From Endozoicomonas numazuensis (GTDB lineage: Bacteria; Pseudomonadota; Gammaproteobacteria; Pseudomonadales; Endozoicomonadaceae): a stretch of 64,000 nucleotides of DNA. Each line of letters starts with the position of its first letter. The stretch's first letter is position 1. Shown here piece after piece: positions 1-7,370 of the stretch. Made by a program: the position numbers and the translations under genes. The notes beneath the pieces were generated by a model. The model saw only the letters and a program-made list of their open reading frames with translations, did not search any database and was not told where the DNA came from. The DNA is taken from the NCBI RefSeq assembly GCF_000722635.1, contig NZ_JOKH01000002.1, positions 1,149,636-1,213,635 on the forward strand. The letters run 5' to 3'.

Positions 1-14
1 TAGAGGTTAAACCG

Positions 15-752
15 ATGTTGTGGTTAAAACGATTAACGGCTTCCAAGATGAAACCGGTTGGTATTCCCGATTTTAATAAAGCCCCCTGGCGAACGATTAA
101 CCTCTCTGGTACAGAACTCAGATTCAAAAATCCATCTCAAACCACAGGTATTTTTGCTGAACACTTTCCTGATAGGTTTTACCTATACGGCGAAGACTAT
201 GAATTGTGGCCAGATGGTCTTGGTATGACACAGGATATATTTAAAAGTGGCTGGTCATTTTTCGATCATCTGATCTGGGGGGAAGGTAGCGTAGGGGGAC
301 TAGATGTATACATCCAAGTTCAGAGAAGACACCCTCACAATCGCAGCATTGATTCCCTGTTCAAAGATGAAGATGCCAGACAGTGGATACAGCGAATTAA
401 TGATAATAGCTTTAATGATTCAGATTCAGATCAAAACTGGATATATCCCAGGGCCGCCCATGAACTGCCGATCTCCGAGATAAATGGGACGGCATTTTAC
501 TCTTATAAAGCAACTGATTGGCCTCATACATGGAAGAGTTATTTTGAAACTCCTATCACTGACGATCATCTTCTGATCTTTCGATTCAACCCCTCTTCAT
601 GGCACAAACACTTAATCAACGATCTCGATACAGTGTCAGAAGCAGCAGAGAAGACGGTTCAGTCCTTTATGGAAAACGTCCATATCAAGCTATCGGACGA
701 TGCGCTTCGGTGCCAGGCGGTTTATCAAAGCCCATCAAGTTGCCCAGCTTGA
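15..752 (+). CDS. Hypothetical protein of unknown function
   Basis: A 245-residue open frame that begins ATG-TTG-TGG and ends just before an intergenic repeat. I do not recognise the family. It has no clear signal peptide or membrane segment. It is rich in Trp, Tyr, Phe and acidic residues, with motifs such as FAEHFPDRFYLYGEDYELWP near residues 47-66 and a run of Ser/Asn/Asp around residues 130-140. The middle reads like a soluble beta-rich domain. It converges with the secretion operon across the repeat at 800-942, so it is not part of that operon. The start is uncertain because the window opens only 14 bases upstream; the codon at residue 12 (ATG) is an alternative. Real coding is likely from its length and the absence of a longer opposing frame. 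Confidence 0.6.
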   Translation: MLWLKRLTASKMKPVGIPDFNKAPWRTINLSGTELRFKNPSQTTGIFAEHFPDRFYLYGEDYELWPDGLGMTQDIFKSGWSFFDHLIWGEGSVGGLDVYIQVQRRHPHNRSIDSLFKDEDARQWIQRINDNSFNDSDSDQNWIYPRAAHELPISEINGTAFYSYKATDWPHTWKSYFETPITDDHLLIFRFNPSSWHKHLINDLDTVSEAAEKTVQSFMENVHIKLSDDALRCQAVYQSPSSCPA

Positions 753-799
753 TTGCAGGCTAGCATCGCTTGTTACCCTTTAAAAATATTTGCAGGGTT

Positions 800-942
800 A
801 TACCAATCGTGCTTTCTAACTACCGTAATGAGCATGGCAAGCTGGACGGCAGAACAAGGCGGAACGACAAGTAATAGCTAGACGCAGGGCTACGTGTTCA
901 GATTGTCAGCGCAATAGCGTAGTTAGAAAGTACGATGGGTAT
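800..942. repeat. MITE-like element with 24-bp imperfect terminal inverted repeats
   Basis: The arms 800-823 and 919-942 are inverted repeats matching at 22 of 24 positions (left arm begins ataccaatcgtgctttctaa). The 95-bp centre carries no convincing gene. The outer ends read ATACC...GGTAT with TA-rich flanks, as expected of a non-autonomous miniature transposable element or a large REP-type unit. The last base of the right arm is the first (plus-strand) base of the gspN stop codon, so the element sits exactly at the 3' end of the secretion operon and may serve as its transcription terminator. No transposase is nearby. Membership of a family needs other copies in the genome. Confidence 0.7.
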
Positions 943-1697
943 TATATCCGCCCCCTGAATGTCAGCGGATAACGCCCCTGAGAATCGGGTCTTCCCAGAA
1001 CTTTCAGGCCGTTTTTCATGGTTTCTGGCAGGGCTTCACCTTCCGATACCTTGCCACTCAGAGAATAACTGCCGCTGAGATTGAAACTGAATACAGCATT
1101 GGTCGTCAGAAACTCTGAAGACTGGCGAATCTTGCCTTCGAGGGTATTTCCTTTACAGCTGAGGTCAGCATTAGCTTTACCCAGCTTCACATCACCCAGG
1201 GGGCTGCTGATCCGACCTCTTTCCCAGGCCATACGACCTTCCAGCTCAACGCATTGCCCTTCAGCATAGACCAAGCTATCAGCCACCAGATTGATATTGC
1301 CCCGAGCGGTTGCCGGAACAGGCATGGGCGCCAGCTGTTGCAGCCAGTCTGCTGAGGCATCGGCCTCAAGATCTTCGACGGTGACACCCTGCGTGCTGTA
1401 GGTGACTGTAGCCTCACCCACTACGGCAGAAAAATCATCGCCGACCTCAAGGTCTGCCCTGATCTTTCCGGTTAAAAGCGCAGAAGGCTGAAGATCCCAG
1501 CTGACCTCTTGCAGTTCGATCCCGTTCAGGGTGACTTCCTGAGCCGACCCGGACCAGACAGAGCCAGAAAGGCCTTCCAGTTCAATTCCCGGCATTTTGG
1601 GTGCATGACTCCAGACAAAAGCGGCTGGCAGCTCTGTCAGCATAAAACCTGTGTAGGAAACAACGGCCAGTGCAGCCAGAGACATTATTTTCTTCAT
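942..1697 (-). CDS. gspN: Type II secretion system protein N (GspN)
   Basis: A 251-aa inner-membrane-anchored component of the type II secretion system. It has one N-terminal transmembrane segment (about residues 4-22) followed by a periplasmic beta-rich domain. The motif LSGSVWSGSA near residues 43-52 and repeated LxGxxxW/LxGKI strands are typical of the GspN family, and the length fits the usual ~250 residues. It is the last gene of the operon, starting 5 bp after gspM ends. Its stop codon overlaps a palindromic repeat. GspN is present in only some T2SS operons; it is thought to help the inner-membrane platform or the GspC/secretin side. The identity also follows from its place after gspM. 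Confidence 0.9.
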   Translation of the reverse strand: MKKIMSLAALAVVSYTGFMLTELPAAFVWSHAPKMPGIELEGLSGSVWSGSAQEVTLNGIELQEVSWDLQPSALLTGKIRADLEVGDDFSAVVGEATVTYSTQGVTVEDLEADASADWLQQLAPMPVPATARGNINLVADSLVYAEGQCVELEGRMAWERGRISSPLGDVKLGKANADLSCKGNTLEGKIRQSSEFLTTNAVFSFNLSGSYSLSGKVSEGEALPETMKNGLKVLGRPDSQGRYPLTFRGRI

Positions 1698-1702
1698 GTG
1701 AC

Positions 1703-2233
1703 TTAACTCTCGCTGAAGGCTCTCTGTATTCTCAGTGCATTAACATTCACCTGACCGGGCTTTTCTGCAGCTTCTACCTCCAGCTCCCTGATCTCAACAC
1801 CACCCTGTTGCTCAAGATTGACCAGCCATTCCAGTAAACGATCAAAGCCCACTGTATCAAGATCGACCTGCAAGCTGTCACGAACGGATCGAACACCAGT
1901 GATCCGCAGGTCAAAATCTCGTGCGGTTCTGTTCACCATTTGATCCAGTGGTAAAACCAGATAACGGGTCTTGTCAGGCTGGCCCTGTCGCAGATTTACA
2001 ATCTCGCTGGCCTGTTCCTGAATGGAAAGCAATAATTTCTGACTGGCAACCAGTTTACGCTCGGCAGCCAGCTGACGTTCTGCCAATGGATTAAGAATAC
2101 CCTGCCAGATGATCCAGACAATAATGGCTGCACTACCCACCATACAGAGCTGCTGCTCGCGTCGACTCAAGCCATTCCAGTAGCTCTGAACCTGCTGCCA
2201 GAGCCCATTAAGATAACCCAGAATACCACTCAT
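1703..2233 (-). CDS. gspM: Type II secretion system protein M (GspM)
   Basis: A 176-aa bitopic inner-membrane protein of the secretion platform. A short cytoplasmic leader (WNGLSRREQQL, about residues 19-29) precedes one transmembrane helix (about 31-48), a periplasmic coiled region (about 50-80) and a small ferredoxin-like domain. The pattern 'W..LS.REQ.L' followed by the membrane helix is the hallmark of GspM. It partners GspL and helps to hold the GspE ATPase at the membrane. The start codon overlaps the gspL stop (ATGA), which supports translational coupling and the chosen start. Confidence 0.93.
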   Translation of the reverse strand: MSGILGYLNGLWQQVQSYWNGLSRREQQLCMVGSAAIIVWIIWQGILNPLAERQLAAERKLVASQKLLLSIQEQASEIVNLRQGQPDKTRYLVLPLDQMVNRTARDFDLRITGVRSVRDSLQVDLDTVGFDRLLEWLVNLEQQGGVEIRELEVEAAEKPGQVNVNALRIQRAFSES

Positions 2234-3480
2234 GAGTCGTCTCCCTTGATAATCAGCGTGCCATTGGCCAGATCACCGCTCTTCTCCAACGTTTCAACTG
2301 TGATCACCAATTGTTTTCCTGACTCTTCCCGGAATGCCGTAAAAGTATCAAAGTCTTTGGCTGTAGCTTCCAGTCGCAGTGATTGCTGAGACTTATTGTA
2401 CGACAGAGTTACAGGTTTCAGTTCCGGGTACTGCTTAAATAATGGCGCGGTCTGATCCAGTAACTTCAAAAGACCCGAGTCATCGCTGTTATTGCTTTTC
2501 AATGCCATGAGCTTCTGCCTCATCTGCGACTGCAGACGTACAACTCGCTCACCGGGAAACATGTCACTGTAAATTTTCTGTGCCTGTGCCTGAAGCTGAT
2601 CAGACTGCTGTTCCAACTGAACTGACTTCAGCACGGCCTGAGCAGCAAACAGACTGATGGTGAAAGCCATGAGCCCGGCAGCCAGTCCCCAGGGTTTCAG
2701 GCTTTTGATGACGGATGACTCAACCTGCCAGGCACCTTGCAGCAAGTTAGCACTCTCTTTCCCTATATAGCTCTTCGCTGAGGCCGCACTGACAGCGCCA
2801 GCAGCCAGAACTTCCATAGCCGGTCCCAAATCCTCCTGATACCACTCACCTGGACCGTTTTCAGCTATCTCGCTAAAACTATTTACCTTCAGAGGTTCTT
2901 TATCAGAATCACTCTCTGCCAGATAGAAACTCAGCCAGGATGGATCACAGGCGGCCCACTGCCAGCGACCATCACGGAGTAACCAGCGCCCATCCATTTC
3001 AAGTGCAGAACACTCACCCTCTGTCCAGGGCAAGGCCAGGGCTTCAGGAATCATTGTTTTGAATTTCAGCCCGGACTGGTTCAGGGCTTCATACCAGAAA
3101 GCCATTTTTTTCCGGGCTACCACTGAAATATGAACCTGATCTCCCTCTCTGGCCATCACTGAAATATGTAGATCATCAACATCTTCAGCCAGATCATCTT
3201 CCAGGCGATAAGGAAGCGATTTCAGTACTGCCTTACTCAGGCCACCTTCAACCTGAACCCGGTGAACACTCACCAGTTCAGAAGGTACCAGAGCAATGGT
3301 TTTAGTATCTGGGAATAACTCAGTCAGTGCCCCCAGGCCTTCAATAGACGACAGGCTACCAGAGGAAGCTCTATTTCCGTCTGCTGTCTGCGCCACTGGC
3401 TCCTGGTTTACAGGCCATAATTGCCAGTGAACGGGCTGACCGGGATCTCCGGGCAACCTGATGATAAGATGCTGGCTCAT
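2230..3480 (-). CDS. gspL: Type II secretion system protein L (GspL)
   Basis: A 416-aa protein linking the cytoplasmic ATPase to the membrane platform. Residues 1-~245 form the actin-like cytoplasmic domain that binds GspE (starting LIIRLPGDPGQPVHWQLWPV). A transmembrane helix follows at about residues 266-284, then a coiled stretch (LEQQSDQLQAQAQKIY) and a small periplasmic ferredoxin-like domain that pairs with GspM. Length and layout match the family. It overlaps gspK upstream and gspM downstream by 4 bp each, so the whole block is translationally coupled. Confidence 0.93.
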   Translation of the reverse strand: MSQHLIIRLPGDPGQPVHWQLWPVNQEPVAQTADGNRASSGSLSSIEGLGALTELFPDTKTIALVPSELVSVHRVQVEGGLSKAVLKSLPYRLEDDLAEDVDDLHISVMAREGDQVHISVVARKKMAFWYEALNQSGLKFKTMIPEALALPWTEGECSALEMDGRWLLRDGRWQWAACDPSWLSFYLAESDSDKEPLKVNSFSEIAENGPGEWYQEDLGPAMEVLAAGAVSAASAKSYIGKESANLLQGAWQVESSVIKSLKPWGLAAGLMAFTISLFAAQAVLKSVQLEQQSDQLQAQAQKIYSDMFPGERVVRLQSQMRQKLMALKSNNSDDSGLLKLLDQTAPLFKQYPELKPVTLSYNKSQQSLRLEATAKDFDTFTAFREESGKQLVITVETLEKSGDLANGTLIIKGDDS

Positions 3481-4484
3481 TCAAGCCCTCCAAACTGTCG
3501 GCGAATCACGCTGAACTTATTCTCTTCTTCCCGCCGCAGCAGGCTCTTTATTCGGACTTCCGAGTCCGCAAAGGAAGCGGTTGCATCCATCACAAAATAT
3601 TGACTGTCGACCGACATCAACTCACTGGTGCCTTCAGCGCTGAAGTTGGAAAGTGAAGGTTGTTGAATAAACTCATCCACATTCTTCCAGCCCTCTTCCG
3701 GCCTTTGCTCCAATATCTCTTTAGCCTGCTCTACAGGGAGTTCTCCCAAATACAGAGCACTGAGAACGGCTGCATGATCCGGCGACAAGGTATTGATATT
3801 TATTTTCATCTCAGTGGCAGGGAGTGCACAGACATAAGGCTCTACTTTCCTCATCAGGCCTGCACTGACACCCTTCACGGCTCTTAGCTCTGAAGCGGAT
3901 CTCATACTGGTGTTACTGGCCAGATAGGGGACCGGCAACGATTGATAGTAACTGTCTTCAGCTCCGGTGCCTGAACCCTGGGTATCATCACCATCTACCC
4001 AGTCTCTCGCCGATTGAGCAATGACATCCGCCTGATAAGGCTCAACCTCCAGAGCCTCCATCAGGGATTGAAAGACTTTCACTTCTGCCGGAGCCTCTCC
4101 TTCTTTATCCGCAAGATGCAGGGCATTCAGATTCAAACAAGCTTGGGCATCCATGATCTCACCGCTGATCGTTCCACCATCAACGGGAAAGGTTACCTCA
4201 CCGGTAGCCCAGTTTTGACCAAGATTGACCGTTTCTTCTTTTTCTTCAAACTCATCCTGAAGCACCTTAACGGCCAGCTCTTCAGCAGATAGGGCATACC
4301 AGCGAGCCTGCTCCATTTGCTGCAGCGTCGCTGTCCGCCGCATTTGCAGCGAGAAGCCAAAGGTAATCTCTGCAGCAATCAGCACCATCAGAGTCAGTAC
4401 AAACATGACAATCAACAGTGCAATACCAGACTGTCGACGTTTATACAAGGTAGCTTTTTCTATATTTGAGCTGAGGCGCCTCAT
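3477..4484 (-). CDS. gspK: Type II secretion minor pseudopilin K (GspK)
   Basis: A 335-aa large minor pseudopilin that caps the tip of the pseudopilus with GspI and GspJ. The N-terminal RRQSGIALLIVMFVLTLMVL is a prepilin signal: a short basic leader, Gly before the cleavage point, then the hydrophobic helix. GspK normally lacks the Glu at position +5 of the mature form; here the mature start IALLI has no Glu there, as expected. The large globular domain contains two helix-hairpin-helix-like repeats (DVIAQSARDWVDGDD and the MKININTLSPDHAAVLSALY region) seen in GspK. The start overlaps gspJ by 4 bp. Confidence 0.94.
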   Translation of the reverse strand: MRRLSSNIEKATLYKRRQSGIALLIVMFVLTLMVLIAAEITFGFSLQMRRTATLQQMEQARWYALSAEELAVKVLQDEFEEKEETVNLGQNWATGEVTFPVDGGTISGEIMDAQACLNLNALHLADKEGEAPAEVKVFQSLMEALEVEPYQADVIAQSARDWVDGDDTQGSGTGAEDSYYQSLPVPYLASNTSMRSASELRAVKGVSAGLMRKVEPYVCALPATEMKININTLSPDHAAVLSALYLGELPVEQAKEILEQRPEEGWKNVDEFIQQPSLSNFSAEGTSELMSVDSQYFVMDATASFADSEVRIKSLLRREEENKFSVIRRQFGGLE

Positions 4485-5137
4485 GAAGCCTCCTCCTGAA
4501 CTTCCCAGGTACCAGGAAGAACAAAGCGGCGTTCAATAACACCCAGGTCATTCAGCTCGAAGGTAATCATCAGCCCCTGGGGAAGGGTTTTGCCCAGTTT
4601 CTCGACCCACTTGCCGTTTATAAAGTACTGGAACTTGAGTGAACGAACATCCGTCAACAAATCCCTGACTACGGGCTCAGCATTTTCTTCCGGGTCCAGC
4701 ACATAAAAGTGCTGCCGCTCTAATACACCATCTTTGAGTCGGTAACTGACTTTCTGAAGTTCTGACCGGGGCAACTTTTGCTGTGGATTGCGCCACCCCA
4801 GACGAATAAAGGCGGCCGCTTCATCATCCGATTCCAGCATATCTTCACCGGCAAACAGACTTTGTTCTGTCAGTTCACCGTCTACACGAACACCACGATC
4901 AATCATTTGCCTGAAATCCTGCTCCAGAACAATCATGGCGTAATCTAATTCTTGAATACGGTTCTGGTGATCGTTAGAAACGTCTCTGGACTTCATGACA
5001 CCTTGTAAAATCTGCCAGGCACTCAAACTCACCAGTGCAAAAATGGTCAAGGCCACCAGCATTTCCAGCAAGGTAAAACCCCGATTATTTGGGCGTTTCA
5101 TGCGGTTTGAAGCGTTCATGACTTTTGATACGTTCAT
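4481..5137 (-). CDS. gspJ: Type II secretion minor pseudopilin J (GspJ)
   Basis: A 218-aa minor pseudopilin. RGFTLLEMLVALTIFALVSL (residues 19-38) is a textbook type IV prepilin cleavage site: cleavage after Gly20, Phe methylated, Glu at +5. The globular part is the usual GspJ size and includes the IDRGVRVDGE and QKVSYRLKDGVLERQ strands typical of the family. It forms the tip trimer with GspI and GspK. The first ATG overlaps the gspI stop (ATGA), favouring this start, although Met13 would give a leader of more normal length. Confidence 0.94.
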   Translation of the reverse strand: MNVSKVMNASNRMKRPNNRGFTLLEMLVALTIFALVSLSAWQILQGVMKSRDVSNDHQNRIQELDYAMIVLEQDFRQMIDRGVRVDGELTEQSLFAGEDMLESDDEAAAFIRLGWRNPQQKLPRSELQKVSYRLKDGVLERQHFYVLDPEENAEPVVRDLLTDVRSLKFQYFINGKWVEKLGKTLPQGLMITFELNDLGVIERRFVLPGTWEVQEEAS

Positions 5138-5571
5138 GACTGCTTCACCATATAGGTTTGCAGACTTGCCAGCGCTGGCTTTTTCTCATCACGATCCAGC
5201 CTGACTTCTACCTGAATGGCTCGAAAGCTCTCGTCTCCCGTGCGAAGACTACGGTATCGTACCTGCCAGGTCTGATTGGCCAGCTCACGGGTTTCCTTCT
5301 TCCAGGTCTGGGGAGGCCATCCTTTTTTTGAAGAGCTGTGTGTCAGATAAAGGTCTGCCAGTTCATTGTCAGCTACCCAGCGAGCCATGGTCTTATTCTT
5401 CAGATACTGGCTGTTATCCAAGCTTTCACTGGTGGTTCTCAGCACCGTAATGCCAGCAATGGCCAGAATGGTCATAGCCATCAGCACTTCCAGCAGGGTG
5501 AAGCCTTTAGCTCTTCTGAAGCAGCCCTTTGACTTTCTGAACGTTCTTGAATGGTCTGAATGACGTTTCAT
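5134..5571 (-). CDS. gspI: Type II secretion minor pseudopilin I (GspI)
   Basis: A 145-aa minor pseudopilin. The prepilin motif KGFTLLEVLMAMTILAIAGI lies at residues 23-42, behind an unusually long basic leader; an internal start is possible but none is obvious. The globular domain contains NKTMARWVADNELADLYL, matching the 'A.W.A.N.' signature of GspI. In other operons gspI directly follows gspH; here about 740 bp carrying a toxin-antitoxin module separates them. That insertion could affect the ratio of GspI to GspH. Confidence 0.94.
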   Translation of the reverse strand: MKRHSDHSRTFRKSKGCFRRAKGFTLLEVLMAMTILAIAGITVLRTTSESLDNSQYLKNKTMARWVADNELADLYLTHSSSKKGWPPQTWKKETRELANQTWQVRYRSLRTGDESFRAIQVEVRLDRDEKKPALASLQTYMVKQS

Positions 5572-5635
5572 TGCTGAGCCCCATTGTCAATTAATACCAT
5601 GACTGACAAGCGGTTCTTGCCCCATTCCTCTAATT

Positions 5636-5812
5636 TTACTTCTCATCATTCAGGCGGCGAATCTTGCCTGATTTCAATACAGGGTTCTCACTATCAACCA
5701 TGGCATCATGATCGACAGCATCCTGGGACTTTCCACAAACACGATTCCAGTCTGTTTTATCACTCAGTTTTTTAGCTTGATCAGCCCTGGTTCTAACTTT
5801 TTTTGCTTTCAT
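5636..5812 (-). CDS. Small BrnA-like or antitoxin-like protein (58 aa)
   Basis: A 58-codon frame, ATG at 5812 and TAA ending at 5636. It opens 17 bases inside the brnA coding region in another frame, so the two would be translationally coupled; the bases just upstream (gaggtaaggctg) resemble a ribosome binding site. The product begins MKAKKVRTRADQAKKL and contains SDKTDWNRV, which mirrors EEKTDYERV in the BrnA upstream and the K-T-D-W-x-R-V motif common in BrnA-type antitoxins. It is very basic at the N-terminus and ends KIRRLNDEK. It could be a second antitoxin, a decayed antitoxin copy, or an unrelated small protein. Basis: direct reading plus motif resemblance. Confidence 0.5.
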   Translation of the reverse strand: MKAKKVRTRADQAKKLSDKTDWNRVCGKSQDAVDHDAMVDSENPVLKSGKIRRLNDEK

Positions 5813-5996
5813 CAGCCTTACCTCGTCTTTTTGCAGGCCTGAATTGTTCTAGCTCCTTCTCTGACTGAATAGGCACATCCGGATCAGACTGAGCATTCTC
5901 TCGAATTTCTTCATCAGTCATACTATTGACTCGCTCATAGTCTGTTTTTTCCTCCATACTATCGATCTCTTCCTTGGTATACTTTTTAACAGACAT
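5793..5996 (-). CDS. brnA: BrnA-family antitoxin
   Basis: A 67-aa acidic/basic protein starting MSVKKYTKEEIDSMEEKTDY. BrnA antitoxins neutralise BrnT ribonuclease toxins and repress their own promoter. Here the N-terminal KTDYERVNSMTDEEI block matches the conserved first half of the family. The C-terminus FRPAKRRGKADESKKS is short and basic and lacks a clear ribbon-helix-helix DNA-binding domain, so autoregulation is doubtful. I chose the ATG at 5996 over the upstream in-frame ATG because it directly follows the toxin stop codon and has a GAGAAGAGG ribosome binding site. The module sits between gspH and gspI on the same strand. Confidence 0.7.
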   Translation of the reverse strand: MSVKKYTKEEIDSMEEKTDYERVNSMTDEEIRENAQSDPDVPIQSEKELEQFRPAKRRGKADESKKS

Positions 5997-5998
5997 AT

Positions 5999-6284
5999 CT
6001 AACCTCTTCTCCAAGAGCGGTATTTTGCAATTTCACTTCTTTCAGCACGTCTCGCCGATATGATTCTGATAGTATTTCCATCATCACGTTCAGTAAATGC
6101 AACGAATAATACACCTGGGCGTGCCATTCCAATAATTTGATAACGATCTTCAGAAGTCGAGTTTTTATCGTCAAATTGCTCTATAGCATTTGGATCATCA
6201 AAAATAGAAATGACAGAAACAAAATCTATTCCGTGTTTCTGCATGTTTTTCATGCCTCTTTTCTTCGTCCCATTCAAATTCCAT
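5999..6284 (-). pseudogene. brnT: BrnT-family toxin with a 1-base frameshift near its 5' end
   Basis: BrnT is a small ribonuclease toxin of the RelE fold. The family N-terminus is visible from the ATG at 6284 as MEFEWDEEKR, and the rest of the consensus (MKNMQKHGIDF ... FDDPNAIEQFDD ... DRYQIIGMA ... VAFTERDDGNTIRIISARRAERSE) continues in a different frame. Joining the two requires removal of one base, about C on the minus strand at 6254, in a purine-rich run. The intact-looking open frame has only a TTG (6277) or internal ATGs as starts and would lose the first beta-strand. The C-terminal RIISAR-A block, where the catalytic Arg residues lie in the family, is intact. Start is 29 bp after gspH ends. 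Either a dead toxin or a base-call error. Confidence 0.75.
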
Positions 6285-6313
6285 TTATAATCCTTTTTAT
6301 ACTACCGAAAAAC

Positions 6314-6880
6314 TTAGCCATCTTTATTTTGTACGACCTTTACTTCACCGGTTTCCCTGATCATCACGCTATAAAAACGACGACCGTCGCTGGCAGACTG
6401 GAACCGTACTTCGGCTGGAGTCACTTCTCCACTGGACCAGATATAGAGATCAGGTGTTTTCTTGCTCTCTTCTTCATTATCAAACAGCCCTGAGCGGGTA
6501 AAAAGAGAGCTACTATCTTCCTGTTGTTCGGCGTCCAGGGCTTCCTGCCAGACCAGTTCTCCCGGCATAAAGTCCAGACTCATGGCTTCTGGCAACTCTT
6601 TCTCTGTGAGCAGCCGGTCACTTTGCAATGGTTGCCACTTGCCTTCATGCCATTCCATGAACTGATAACCATTGCGGGTAAACTTGACGCCAAGATCCTT
6701 TCCTTTTACCAGCGATTCTTCATGGCCGGTTTTCACCAATGCAGCAAAGCGCTCAGCATCCGTTTTCAATCGGGCTGAACTGTCACCCGGTTCCAGTGTG
6801 GGCAACACCATGGCGGTAGCAATGCCCAGTAATACCAGAACCAGCATGATTTCCAGCAGGGTGAAACCGGCATTCTTCAT
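6314..6880 (-). CDS. gspH: Type II secretion minor pseudopilin H (GspH)
   Basis: A 188-aa minor pseudopilin. It begins MKNAGFTLLEIMLVLVLLGI: a very short leader, Gly5 at the cleavage point, Phe6 and Glu at +5, then the hydrophobic helix. The mature protein's region ERFAALVKTGHEESLVKGKDLGVKF is the typical GspH helix-strand start (family: 'L...L..A..EA...G...GL'). Its ATG overlaps the gspG stop by one base (TAATG). It couples the tip complex to the GspG shaft. Confidence 0.94.
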   Translation of the reverse strand: MKNAGFTLLEIMLVLVLLGIATAMVLPTLEPGDSSARLKTDAERFAALVKTGHEESLVKGKDLGVKFTRNGYQFMEWHEGKWQPLQSDRLLTEKELPEAMSLDFMPGELVWQEALDAEQQEDSSSLFTRSGLFDNEEESKKTPDLYIWSSGEVTPAEVRFQSASDGRRFYSVMIRETGEVKVVQNKDG

Positions 6881-7314
6881 TAGGAATTCATGTTCCAGTT
6901 GCCGATATCGTCATCAGAGCCTGCCTGTCCATCGGGTCCGGCCGAGAAAATATCGACATCGCCAAACTCACCGGGAGACTGCATCAGGTAGTCATTACCC
7001 CATGGGTCCTGAGGTAAACGACGGATGTAGCCGTTATCGCGATAATTTCTTGGCTGAGGAGTACCTGAAGGTAGCTCTACCAGAGAATCAAGACCTTGCT
7101 GAGTAGAAGGAAAATGATTGTTGTCCAGCTTGTACATATCCAAAGCATTTTCCAGTGCCACGATGTCACTGACCGCTTTTTGCTGGTCTGCTTTTTTCTT
7201 GTTACCCAGAACGTTCGGAGCCACCATACTGGCCAGAACGCCGAGAATCACGATCACCACCATGATCTCTATCAAGGTAAAACCCGACTGTTTTCTTTTA
7301 CTTTCTCTCTTCAT
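6880..7314 (-). CDS. gspG: Type II secretion major pseudopilin G (GspG)
   Basis: A 144-aa major pseudopilin forming the periplasmic shaft. QSGFTLIEIMVVIVILGVLA (residues 9-28) is the prepilin signal with cleavage after Gly11. The C-terminal region has the conserved GspG calcium loop, with PWGNDYLMQSPGEFGDVDIFS followed by AGPDGQAGSDDDIGNW. Length and sequence are entirely typical. A 56-bp gap separates it from gspF, the longest natural gap in the operon, and a purine-rich stretch before the ATG fits a strong ribosome binding site as expected for an abundant subunit. Confidence 0.96.
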   Translation of the reverse strand: MKRESKRKQSGFTLIEIMVVIVILGVLASMVAPNVLGNKKKADQQKAVSDIVALENALDMYKLDNNHFPSTQQGLDSLVELPSGTPQPRNYRDNGYIRRLPQDPWGNDYLMQSPGEFGDVDIFSAGPDGQAGSDDDIGNWNMNS

Positions 7315-7370
7315 GTTTATTTACTCAAAATGAATAGGCTCAATTTTTTAAATAATGACTGGTATCTTAC

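Noticed and set aside
6810-6825. A ggcggtagca sequence in gspH resembling the ops core
   Set aside because: It is on the opposite strand to transcription, inside a gene, and matches only part of the ops consensus; chance match.
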